From: Mesotaenium endlicherianum
Lineage: Eukaryota; Streptophyta; Zygnematophyceae; Zygnematales; Mesotaeniaceae
NCBI GenBank assembly: GCA_009602735.1
Contig: WELA01004146.1
Span: 84,059-143,940, forward strand
Length of the DNA: 59,882 nucleotides
Direction: 5' to 3'
Below the pieces are notes generated by a model. That model searched no databases and was not told the origin of the DNA. It was given only the letters and a program-made list of their open reading frames with translations. Positions 43,830-54,986 of the stretch are shown here, piece after piece (the stretch's first letter is position 1; every line of letters begins with the position of its first letter). A program made the position numbers and the translations under genes.

Positions 43830-44275
43830 GCACCTTCAGGGTATGTTCCACAGTTGAGCGAGTCGCCAGTGATGTTCGCAGTATGATTTGCCATATCTTT
43901 TTTGTTGATGCCTGCGATTGAATTGTCGTCCCAAGCAGCCTCAAATTCCGCTTTCACTGCATTGGCGGCCTCAAGTAGGTCCTTATGCACCTTGACTTTG
44001 GCCTCGTTGCGAGGTCTGCCGGGTGCAGTGACCTGTTCCCAAAACTCCTGCATAATGGCATGGTGCAGACTATATATCTCCCTCAGTTCTTGCTTCAGCG
44101 CCTTCTTTTCCAGAGACAACTTCTCCTCCTCGGAGCGACCAGCCTGTTGCGCCAGGCCGAGCCAGAATTGGGCAGATGGTGCCGGTTCATCCTGAATGGG
44201 TGGCCACCATGTTGGCCTGGGTGCTTGAGGATTGACATCACCACTCAGTTTGCTGAATTTTGGCATACCCAACAG
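43830..44275 (-). CDS. Possible exon: charged helical module B, unknown function
   Basis: Minus-strand frame with LEKKALKQELREIYSLHHAIM, KVKVHKDLLEAANAVKAEFE and AAWDDNSIAGINKKDMANHT, ending in GCACAAG followed by a GTAAGC donor. Predicted mostly helical. Its layout (LEK-x-AL, AK-x-x-V-x-KD, E-x-AW-x-D-x-x-IA, K-x-x-MA) is repeated in module A at 44554-44840, so the two look like a duplicated exon pair. They lie upstream of the methyltransferase on the same strand and could belong to the same old gene. No family recognised. Confidence 0.4.
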
Positions 44276-44553
44276 CACTTCAACCACACTTGTCAGCATT
44301 GCACCAACATGATAATAATGTCACAAGTGAGACAAATCACAACGCACGTACATAATAAAAAATATGCATGGTTGCTAGAAAAACTTTTAAGGCACAAAAG
44401 GTGATTACTGGACGGAAAGGCCAGCACCAGCTCATTACCGATATTTGTCATTATACATAGGTGGAGAAGCAGGCAGAACACGAGCGTCACTGCAAGTTGT
44501 GGAAGAATAGTAAGTGCTTTGAGACACCTAGCACGAGAGTAACTTACCCTCGA

Positions 44554-44840
44554 ACCGTCGGCCCACACACGTAGTAGCCGCTGAAAATAGGTTGTATACA
44601 TGATGGCCATATGTGATTTCTCCATGCGCGCAATTTGCTCGTCTGTCCAAGCACTTTCTACTTTGGCCTGGAGCGAGGTCACAGCCTTCTGTGTGTCCTT
44701 CACCACCCTCTTTGCTACCCTGTGCTTGGGATGGCTTGGGTCGTTGTTGAATCTCAGTTGGGCAATGCAGTTTTCGAGGCTCCTCTCAAAGTTAAATCTC
44801 AATACCTCCCTCAATGCCTGTTTTTCCAGCTTCACTATCT
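44554..44840 (-). CDS. Possible exon: charged helical module A, unknown function
   Basis: Bounded by a candidate acceptor (CAACCCCAG) and a GTAAGT donor after ...WADGSR. Contains LEKQALREVLRFNFERSLEN, HRVAKRVVKDTQKAVTSLQA and ESAWTDEQIARMEKSHMAI. It resembles module B in spacing and key residues. Confidence 0.4.
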
Positions 44841-44865
44841 GGGGTTGAGTATTGTGGAGGTGCAT

Positions 44866-45527
44866 AGATAGAGCTATTGAGGGTTGAGCAGCACGCGTGA
44901 GGAAAGAGGCCTAAGCAAGGTACCACGAAGGCCTGCTCAACCCTTTTGCATTGAACATCACACCACGTATCACTCCGATACGGGTCGAGTTTGATGACGT
45001 CGCTAAATTTAACATTTTACTGCATAAACAGCCCCACATGATAAAGAGGATAAGCTTGAAATGGAAACACACTGTGGAACTGAGGCAAAGACTGTCAGAA
45101 CTTAGAAGTGTAGTTAACGCACTTATCTAGCTATCCAATTAGATTCCGCTTCAAGGTTGCTGAGTTCACTGTAAAAGTCTTCCTTTGGCAATTTGTTCAT
45201 GAGGTAAACGACTCCTAGTATGTTCTAATAATTCTTCTAGTGGCCTGATTGCACGCTTGTCATTGCGGGATAAACAAGGCTGATCAAAAGGCTCATCCCT
45301 ACTCCTTATCATGCGGATTTCTTCGCTTAACCTGCAGATTAGTCTATTTCTAGCCAACCTGTGGAAAATAAGTTTCTGGTCCACAACGCCAACCATGGCT
45401 TCTCAGAGTGTGAGATTTGTTATCGAACAGCATGCTAACATGCACACTATAATCAATACAGCTAGCAAGAGTAATAAAGCTTTCCTTTTTGCTCTCTGAA
45501 TTGGTTCGACATGAGGCATTCACAACT
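44866..45527. other. Mostly non-coding; weak minus frame
   Basis: A minus frame at 45166-45396 (FHRLARNRLICRLSEEIRMI, RAIRPLEELLEHTRS) has a protein-like look and lies in line with modules A and B, but there is no family match or firm splice site. Confidence 0.3.
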
Positions 45528-45920
45528 TTAGTATGTTTCAATGCGCATGGAAACATCTTGAACAGGATTGCGCTCATTGCCATGAGTAAGCTTGTAGAAT
45601 AGTATGTCAATCGTGTTTAGAGGAGCGTCGACATTGGTGTAGCTCAAGACAACTTTGGCCATAATACAAGCAGAGCATGCAGGCTTTGAATTGCTTGAAG
45701 GATGGATGATGGCCGACGATGGCAAATGATGGAGGACGTTGCATTCCACATTGTCGAAGCAAATCTGTGAACTGTACCTGATGAAATCAAACGTAGAAGC
45801 ATTCGGGCACATTCCGGGGTTACACACAAACCAACCGATCCACGGGGAAACCTTGGCACGTTCAACGATGTTGAACGAGAATGGTTCACACCAGGTTGAG
45901 TGAGGTAGACACTGAAGCAA
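45528..45920 (-). CDS. Unrecognised coding-looking frame
   Basis: A 131-codon minus frame with natural composition: WIGWFVCNPGMCPNASTFDF, VECNVLHHLPSSAIIH, VDAPLNTIDILFYKLTHGNE, NPVQDVSMRIETY. Several Cys and aromatic residues suggest a folded domain. The frame is open upstream beyond the first Met. Same strand as modules A, B and the methyltransferase. I do not recognise the family. Confidence 0.3.
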   Translation of the reverse strand: MLQCLPHSTWCEPFSFNIVERAKVSPWIGWFVCNPGMCPNASTFDFIRYSSQICFDNVECNVLHHLPSSAIIHPSSNSKPACSACIMAKVVLSYTNVDAPLNTIDILFYKLTHGNERNPVQDVSMRIETY

Positions 45921-46665
45921 TTTGAAGGCCCTTTTGTGATAATCATGACAGCAAAATACTTGTCAGTCATAGAGTCTTGCATGCAATTTCATTTAGGACT
46001 TTCTCCCCTTCACCTTCGTGCTTCAGCGATCCTTGTACATAGCACAGTAACATAGCACTCTGTATTCTCAAAGAGGTCCCCCATATTTGAGAAGATCCAC
46101 TTGCACCTGGAGTTAAAACACCCTCCTGCTACGTGCGCGCACACACAATGGATCAGGTGAGCTTCAGCATGGAACAATAAATTTTTGACAGTTTCAATTT
46201 GGATGGAGTCTTTAAATTGTTTCCCTCACAATCTCTACAGCCCTGCCAGGATGTCTGACCAAGTGGAAGCACGCAATACACAATTGGATAAGAGTGGCTG
46301 GAGGTGCGTTGTCCCATATTTCTCCCCTCTATTGCATCTAATTGCTTCTGTATCCGGTGTGCTTTGATCCAACGACATAACACAGCATACCAATTTCAGG
46401 GGAATTAATACAAATTGAGTGCTGTTTGTGTGGCAGTGAGGGTGAGTTCACAGATGGTCAAAGAGCACACCAAGTCTCAGAAGTGTACATCCTAGATGAA
46501 GAAAGACAAAAGAGAGAGGGCACGCACATCTCCTAGGTAAACACAGAGATGATGCAAGACATTCTGCTTCAAGGTGCACGGGTGCTAGATTGGAGAAACC
46601 ACGAAGAGCAATACAAGAAAAGCAACGTAAGGGATGTATTGAGAATTTGCAAGGGGTGACCAATT

Positions 46666-47972
46666 TTGCTTTTCTACAACAGCAAGAACGTTTCCTCCTA
46701 CTGCGTGAATAGCAAGTGGGAGAAAGCTGTCCAAGGACTGGGCAAGCTGAAGAACGTGACAGATGTTTGGATATACCTGAGGTGCGGCACAGATAGTGCC
46801 AACTTCCTGGGAAGGCTGGGGAACAGGTACTTCTGGATCACGTCCTTCACTTTCATTGTGGAGAAATATGCAGTAATCATGCAGCACCTGGCGGAGTTTG
46901 TGAGGAGGAGGAACAACATGCGCCACCTCAATATCGTTTACGACGAAGCATCCATATCTGATACTGAGGATTGCGCAGAGTATGCTGCCTCCATGAGGAA
47001 GTTGTCATACCTCAAGAGAATGGATTTCGGCTCCGCAGACACATTAGAAGAGCTGGAAGTGGACCTTTCCGGTCTAGGGTGGGCGAGTGTAGGGCGTGAG
47101 CTTTGGATTAGCCCAACCATCGTGTAGTTACCACGCCTGCGAGTGTTTGCTCTTGCCTTTCCCGCAGCATGGGCGTGGGCTTCTGTGCTTGACTGGCTGG
47201 CCAGGTGCTCCACACTTGTTGCTCTGGATGTTACTTCAAGCAGGGTCGATCCATCCGGTGTGTTGGCCACTTGACAGTCCATGTCAGCAACAAAAGAGCT
47301 GATTCTTACATGCAACGAGGTATGCAGCTTAGTGTTTTACTATTGTCATGTACGCCTTCGTAGCACGAGTAAAGGGCAGCAACATGCTTTTATTCAGCAA
47401 ATGTCTGTTCCATGAGATATCTCTCAAATTTCACAACCCACTGCATGGATGTGTCACTCACGGGATGATTTGGTCGAGCAGCTGAAGTTGCTGGCAAGGA
47501 CAACCGACCTCACTACGCTGGAGGTACAATGGCGGCCAGGCCTTTTGGGTCGCGAGGACCCTCGCCCCCCACTGCCCCTGGCTTTGCCAAAAACCCTGAG
47601 AAATCTGACTCTCAGGGGCCACTTCATTTTGGAATTCAAGATTGCTTGAATAGCGTGGAGAGAGTTTCCCTGACAGCACAACGTGTAGGCTTTGAATTCT
47701 TTGAATCTACTCCCAATGCAAGCACTGTTTGCTTGACCTTGGGAGGTGCAATTGTTTGGCCAGCATTTCGATTCTTGCGGCGGATAAAGCACTCGCATGT
47801 TGACAACGCAGACAGTGGTGCTGAGTGCCCAACTCTGCTCTTGAATGGCCCCTTGGCTGAGTCACTGGAGACTTTGGTGGTCGCCAACTGTCGACTGCTG
47901 AGGTTCATACAAGGGCTTGCAGACCTTCGTAGCCACCCAACAGTCACCATCTACTGCACCTGCAGCCACTGA
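46666..47972 (+). pseudogene. F-box/LRR family, third member, decayed
   Basis: The first part (46666-47127) has the layout of the region after the F-box in the other two members: VTDVWIYLR, then WITSFTF, then LAEFVRRRNNMRHLNIVYDE, matching VTH.., LTSFD.. and LARFLSKR..VRSLRL. A stop at 47125 is followed in the same frame by LRVFALAFPAAWAWASVLDWL and another stop near 47272. Later frames give LTTLEVQW, LRNLTLRG and finally LETLVVANCRLLRFIQGLADL with TVTIYCTC, the family signature. No F-box was found upstream. Stops plus frame changes indicate a pseudogene, unless several unseen introns are present. Confidence 0.65.
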
Positions 47973-48640
47973 CTAGCCGAAAGTTTTTGCCCACTACATC
48001 ATGTGCGTGACTGGCTAGGTCCCAAATGGCATAGAGAGAAATTTATCGACGCTTGGAACTACGAGGGCGAGTACTGCAAAGTGTACAGCTCAGCCTATGC
48101 TCGCAAAATGGGCACATTTTGGGGCGCGTCTAAGTGCCTTAATGTGCAGCCAAAAACCATGCGTAGGCTACTCAAGTGATTTTGGCAACTAGGTAATAAA
48201 GCGAGACTCTCTTGCTATGTAGAAATAGGAGACAGCAAAGCAAAATGGGGTGGATGTAGACCAAAATAAATGTACACCTTGTGGTGGCTTTTGGACATGT
48301 AGATGGGCCAAAAATCAACCGCTAAATACGATCCTGTTGCATGTATGACAAGGTTCTGACTTAGTCTGACTTTCGCTGGAAAGTACTTTGAAGTCCCTTC
48401 TCCATAAGTGGTATACTTGCTTGTATTATATTCTTCGAGTTGGTATTATGTTACCAGCATGTTACTGTTCCTTGTTTGCATAAGGAATACACTTCATATA
48501 AATAGGTGGAAAAAGTACAAGGCACAGAATCTTAGTACTCTGCTACTCTCAAGTTCTCTTCCAACTTCATTAGAGCTTGGTTATATTCTATCTTATATTT
48601 ATATATGTTTTACATATACATTGTAATATGAGGCCACCAA
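47973..48640. other. Intergenic
   Basis: AT-rich with no supported gene. Confidence 0.4.
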
Positions 48641-48645
48641 CGATA

Positions 48646-49403
48646 CTAACATCCTAGTGAGAGGTGTAGGACTTGGGCCCACAGTGGGCGAACAGGTCCT
48701 TGAGCTGCTCTTGGATTGAATATGATCAATGATGTTCTTGTGCGAAAAGTCGGCTTTAATGTCTTGCACAAAAATGGCTGAGGGGCTAGGACTATGTCCT
48801 GTGGCACTGGTGCTTGTCGACCGGGGGGAAGCTGCAGTAGGGGAAGTTGCTGACGCTGCAAGTCTTGAGGAGGTGCAGGATCCAGTCTGTGCACCTGGAT
48901 GACAAGTAATATGAACACATTCAGCAAATGGGAGACTGCCCGCCAAACTGGCATCCAAGTGAAGAATCCCTGTAAAATCAATAAGTAAGTATGCAGCATG
49001 AAACATAGTCATGTGGAATAACACCTAAACAAAGGAAACATAGAGAAAAGCCCACCCCAACCCACCCCATCCCGCCTCTTGTATGCACAAAATTCTTACC
49101 TAGCGCAAAAAACTCGTACTCTAGGACTGCATCAAGTATACTATCAGCTCCTGCCTGTAGTGCCCGCATGCCATCAGCCATGCTGCTTTGAATCTTCACA
49201 GCCTTGTCCAACCTGTGAAGTAATGTATCATAGTTCTCATTTGCTTCTTCCAACCAGAAGTGTGTTCTGACAATTCTCTTAACAGGTGGTGGAGTCTTTA
49301 TTTCATCAGCTTTCATCCAATCTTTGTAAGCTACAAGAAGGCATTGCATGCGGATAGTACAAGCCCGTAGGTCATTCACTGTTTTGTCCATGACTTGTAG
49401 CAT
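48646..49403 (-). CDS. Possible two-exon fragment, unknown protein
   Basis: Minus strand: a frame from 49403 (VNDLRACTIRMQCLLVAYKD, EANENYDTLLHRLDKAVKIQ, ADSILDAVLEYEFFAL) ends at a G|GTAAGA donor near 49099. A T-rich CAG acceptor near 48979 opens an exon in the compatible phase reading GILHLDASLAGSLPFAECVH then a Ser/Thr/Ala/Pro-rich stretch and FSHKNIIDHIQSKSSSR. The first part is helical. No domain recognised. Confidence 0.4.
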
Positions 49404-52073
49404 ACTCTCATTATTTCATTAAAATCTCTAATGCATGATTTAGTCCACAAATGGAGACCTATTCCTTCTAACGTTTGTGGAGATTCTTCACCAAATTCCA
49501 TGAAACGGATAGAAGTAAGGCAAAAGGATACAAAGGGGGATCTATGTTTTCATGGTACTACGTTAATAGGCCTCAGAGTAATACAACTTTAAGAAACTGG
49601 CGAAATAGTTGGAAGCGCAGACATGAAGATACATGTTGCAGCTGCAAAAAATGCGAAGCGTGAGGGCAGATCGAGGGTAGGTGAGGAAGAGGTTAAAACT
49701 TTCATCCATCCTATTTCAGACGGCAACTTTCGAGACTCCACGAAGTGCCTGTCCGTCGACGTGTGCACTGGTGCGAGGGGTTCATACGTGCGCCAAACTT
49801 ACGTGGATGTCCAAATTTACAAAAAACGTGTGCGATAATTAAACCGACACAATTTAAAAAAACCAAAAAGAATGCTATCGATTCAAACGCATACCCAGCC
49901 GGACAGACATACAAAGTATACCGAATCGTATAGTACGACATAAAAAGGCTGTATGGACGTAGTTCATAACTAAGGTTAGTTTCTATTCACACTAGTTTAC
50001 AATTAGTCACGTCTCACTTGCTCTAGTCATTAATTGACATCTTTCATCTATGTCATGATTTATTGAGTCGAGGTTGACGTACAAAACCAAGCTCTACGTG
50101 TGTGAACCATCAACCTAGGAAGATCAACTATGCATTAACTTTACGCATCCATATGTTGACCTTTTCTAGATTTCCAAGTCACCAAAGTGTAGCGCGTCGA
50201 AGCATTTTCCGAATGGCACCGGTTTCGCGTCATTTGGTTAATAATGAAGCGAAATAGACCCGATCTAGTCCGCACTCCTTTCGGCACCTAGCGGAATCAC
50301 ACCAAATGGCCAACTTGTGACTCAATGCACCCAAAGGTGACAATGTTAACTATTTGTGACCCCAAGGACCCCTAGCTTTGTGCGTACAAATCCGCGAGCC
50401 CTTTAGACTACATAAGTCTTGCATTTCCATAGTATAAGTGCATCATTGAGGCTATAACTTGGTGACTGCATCACCACCCCTAGAGGAAGCTTCCTCAAGT
50501 TCCAGAGTCACTTTTGAGGCGCTATCTAGGTAGAACTATCCAAGGTAAGCTCCACCAATGGGAGACACTTAGCATATTTTGCGTGCTTTGCTTTGATTGA
50601 TTTGATTTATGCTTAGCCTATAGGAGTGCTAGTACATGCCTTGTACACATTAGTGGACATAGGAGAGCCTCCTAGAGTGACTACATGCATTGGATCCGCC
50701 GCATACGACGCCGGGTTTCCAGGAGTAAAAGTGCTAGAGATGTCCCTAAAGGAACATATTTTTAGAAGTTCCATTATGCCAGTTGTAAGTCACACAGATT
50801 ATCAGTAAAGCTTACACTTTATTTCTTGTGTTTTCAGGACCACTTAATCTCTCTCTTGTGAAGAGCAAGCCTTGCTGGCTTCCAGTCACTCGAGAACTTC
50901 ACAAGTGGTGAGCAAAGTCATAGCTTATACCCTCTGCCATAGGACTACTCTTGAAGATCATGATGTGCTTCCAGTGATCTTTTGGGCCAGACTTCATTAG
51001 TTGTTCTCCTACCAGATTACAGTCTTGAGGTGCTCACACTGGAGAGTACACACCCCTTAATTAATACATTTGACGCTTAACTGTCTTCTGGCTATGAAGC
51101 CACATGTATTATATACTTCATTACAGCAAAGCCTGCTTGCTTCTTATGCATTGCTTGTGTTGATAATACGCACCCGACCTCCTACCGCAAGACATCTAGG
51201 TTCAGTGTATCTTAGCTCCAAACAAATCTTAATTGATTAGTGACAAGCATACCAGATGACAAACATAACCAATCATCTAGAAGAACAGCAACAAGATGAA
51301 GCTAGACAATGTTAGTCATAATAACACTGTGTAAAGGTCAAGATAGATAACTTTTTTTTTGTACTTAATCAATTTCTTAAAATTGAACGCATGAGCTAAC
51401 CTTAATGTTATCGTCACTACTCTTTCACTTCACAGAGCCTCTATGTAGATTTCTCCTTTTATACATTTGAAACATTTCGGCCCTCAAGCCATAGCAAAAA
51501 CTACACAACATGGTATCGAAGGCCTAACTTGTCACCGATCGACAACCATCTAAAGATTCAAAATAATATTTTAGCCACTTGAATTGGCGCCCACCTTGGT
51601 CTAGTAGAGTCAAAGTAATATGGAGTTATAGAAGATACACGAGTATCAACGCGATGCTAGCAAAGCTTCTGAAGTCGAAAGTAACGCCTTCGTGGCAACC
51701 TCTATTCTTTGGGGAGTTACGAAAGATCTTCAAAATTCTACAAGCTTTTGATAAACTTTACTCTTAGCTGCTGCTCAACACTTGAGCATCATTCAAGTAT
51801 GGAGATTCTTCACGTCTATATTGACCACTTTCAGGTGTTGGTAGCACTCAAGCACTTTGCTTAACGGTAGTTTGACTTTTAAAACTAAGGTAAGAAACAA
51901 AAGTCTTCTTTTTTAGATAGGGCAGAGCCTTCTCCATCCCTAGTCTTCCCTAAAAATGCCAGAACCTTCTCAACCTCATCTTCCTAGAGCCTAGCACTCT
52001 GCCATTGATCCCTCAAGTGTGTAGCTAGAACACTCTAGTACCTTCCAACAACTTCTTGCAACTTCTAACAATT
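49404..52073. other. Non-coding, probably old LTR-element debris
   Basis: No supported gene. Near 51513 there is TGGTATCGAAGGC after ...CACAACA, which resembles an initiator-Met primer site following an LTR end, as in copia-type elements, but I found no matching second LTR or pol. Confidence 0.35.
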
Positions 52074-53654
52074 CACTCTGAGACTGGGTTGGCCAAAATG
52101 GCCCAAAAATGCGACTAAGTATGGAGGTTTCTAGTGAGTAGGCGGAGATTTGAAGTCCTCGGCCTCACTCCGTCTCTCTCCGTTTGGGCCAAAGCGGAGA
52201 TTAGCAAACCTCCGCGGAGATTAGCATGCAAACGCTAGTAAAAACTTGAAATTCAACCAATCACAAGCAGGGAACATGAAGGAAAGACTACAAAGTCTTC
52301 CGACGCCGACCGTTTTCCGAACGCAACGCTATTTGTTTTTCAAAATGAAAGTCGCCCTCGCATCGGAATGCGATCTGACAAGCCGGATCCATGTTCGAAA
52401 TTCGGATCCATCTTGACTTTTTTGATTGTTCATTTCAGTTGCGGCCAGATTCTGACACCGACTAGCCAGATCTGAAACCGACATGCCACAATCGAATAGA
52501 CACTTGGTCATTAGATCCGTGGGGGGTGGACAAATTAGCTCATGAGCGGGGAATAGGGGGGACTAGTTGGGCAATGTGGGGAATGACCGCCTGGGGTTTT
52601 CCCAGCAAGGCTATAATCCCCCCAAACCCCTAGTGCCCAACACCCTCCGAGGTGAAGGCCCCCGTCAAGCTTTAATCCAGAAGGGCCTAAGCGGTGGGGG
52701 ACCAACACCTTACACTCGAGGTTGTGCTGTTGAGGCGTAAATGAAAAGTGAGAGGAGCGCCCGTCGGTAGTGGTTGACACTAGGTGCTTGCCTCAGCAAG
52801 TGTATGTGGATTAAATAATCTACTTTGATTGGTCGAGGCACGGGAGACGGTCCTGTGAGGGCCACCCCGCCACCCGACTCCGGCCAAGGTAATCCTTGGC
52901 TTGCTCGACGGCGGCGATACAATATCGCCGCCCCCTTATGCGAGATCGACAGGTACGTCGTGCACGCCAGCAGCGAGCGACTTGATTGGCCAGGGTAGAG
53001 CCGCCCGACCCACATGGTCAATTATGACGCTATTGTGCGAATTTGTGCGAATTCGCGTCAAAGTAAGTTTATTTCTGACAAACGGGCCGCGAGTGTACCA
53101 GCAATAACGATACCCCTCGGACCGCAACCAATCGGAGTTGCCGACAACTGGTTGCAAGCCCAAGCGAACCGTATTGTGCGACTCTAACGTTATCCTGACC
53201 AATCAATGAGCAACGGGGGACGACGAGTTACGAGGCCCACTGCGGGTTACTCGACTTGCAATTAATTTCAAAATTGCAACTTGTACTTAAGCTCATTTGT
53301 GGAAGTCAACCTCTAACCTATTTTAACTTATTGATACACAATAACGTTATTGGCACACGCGGATAATCGAACCAACCAATCACAATGAAGTGGTCAATTT
53401 CCATGACCACTTTCGGAAAGTGACCATTTTTTCGACGGTTTTGGTAGAAGTGAAGATTTGTTCTCAACCACAATATTTGCCATTGAGCGTAGAAATTGGT
53501 AGAAATACCACCTCCGCCTATGGCAGAGATGCCAATTTCTCCACCTTTGCCTGAGTTAGTGGAGAAAAAATCCGACTACGCCTTGAGCGAAGATGGGTGG
53601 AGATCCAGTTCTGGGGCGTATTTGGGCATTTGGGCCAAAACCAGTCTCAGAGTG
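52074..53654. mobile_element. Non-autonomous element with terminal inverted repeats
   Basis: The left end CACTCTGAGACTGG(G)TTGGCC at 52074 is matched by the right end read on the other strand from 53654, CACTCTGAGACTGGTTTTGG, with further similarity inwards (AAAATG/CAAATG, CCCAAA). The 1.58-kb interior has no transposase; GC-rich palindromic pieces lie near 52910-52935 (GGCGGCGAT / ATCGCCGCC). I could not see an exact target duplication, so the superfamily is unassigned. Confidence 0.55.
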
Positions 53655-54986
53655 TTATTGTGCACTCAAGGCACAGCCGTGAATTACCTGCAATGGTCTT
53701 AGTCGCCTAAGAGATCCACTTACACACGCTTGAGGGCGCGCAAGTTTCCCTGCATCATTGACCTTCTTCAATTGCTCATATGCACTTGCGGCCTGGAAAC
53801 CACCACTTGCGACATGCTGTTACGACTAGTCGTAAATCTTCGAGTCACAACATCGGTGACTACTGGCCGCCATTGCTTGCTTGCCCGCCAATACCATAAA
53901 GTTTTCACTTTGTTAAAGACCGCACAGTTGGGCCTCTTTTCTTCATTTGTTGGAATTTTGTCACACTATCTCTACACGATTTTTGGAACACAATTTCGAC
54001 GCGTGTCATGACCGTAATGGTGCAGCGTCATTCCAAGTCGCTCGTAATAGACTCGTCAAGTGACCTGGAGGGTGAAAGTCGGTAGTAACAATGAATTTCT
54101 CGGTTTACAGCCGTATGTCTCGATAATTCCCGTTAGTAACGTTTTGTGAGACCCCATTGATTACCAACGCTTCTTATGAAATGACTAGCAGCGGCAACCC
54201 GGCACCTGCTATCTGAGGTCGCGAGTTTTGGTTGGCTATCCGGGCCTTGCGAGCCCCTGTCTGCAAGTCTGATTCAGCTCGTTTAGCAGGCACCGATACA
54301 TGCCGACGCGCGTATAACTTCTCGCCCACCGAGACGCGTACAATGTTCAGAGCGCGCTGGGATTCGATTTGCTTCGGTTTCTCGATTATGCATAAATGTA
54401 AACCACGGGTAAGGTACTTTGCGGCACTTTGCGGGACTTCAAGCCACTTTCAAGCGGTGCTTTCTCCCACTTTTTCCTGCCTTTACCCCAGCTTTTGCGG
54501 TACTTCTGGGGCCGGGACCAATGGGTCAGTTTGAAGCGGAGACTTTGAGTGCGACAAGTTGCACAGCTGACTTGTCACATCAGCAGCTGTTGCTGGTGGT
54601 GGCTGGTGGTTGGTGGCGCTCTTTTTTGGCTTTCCGTCACTCTCCATTGTGCTCAGTCTCATTCAGCTCCTTTCAGCTCCTTCCAGCTTCCTCCCTTTAG
54701 CTCGTTTCAGCTCGTTTCAAGAGGAAGCTGCGCCACGTTTACAATCGAGCAAAATTTACGCACATGCACAAATTTACGCACATGCACAAATTTACGGGGA
54801 TACCAGATTCCAAAACACAAGCGTCAGCTTTTCGACCATGTGCGTGCAGGTTGTCACAGTTGATGATTACTAGAAAACGAAAATGTGTGCGTCGTACTGG
54901 CGGGCAAGGGTGGGCAAGGGACCCAAATGAGATGCACAAATATAAGTGAAGCACCGAGCAGAGCAGAAGGCTACCTTCGGTCCGTC
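53655..54986. other. Intergenic and 5' flank of the bHLH gene
   Basis: Contains two and a half copies of an 18-bp unit (AATTTACGCACATGCACA) at 54752-54797, and TATAAG at 54940, about 47 bp upstream of the chosen ATG. Confidence 0.4.
54752..54797. repeat. 18-bp direct repeat
   Basis: AATTTACGCACATGCACA occurs twice in a row, followed by AATTTACG, about 190-235 bp upstream of the bHLH start codon. Confidence 0.85.

Noticed and set aside
51513..51526. Copia-type primer-binding site and LTR end
   Set aside because: TGGTATCGAAGGC after ACA is suggestive, but no paired LTR, gag or pol was found.
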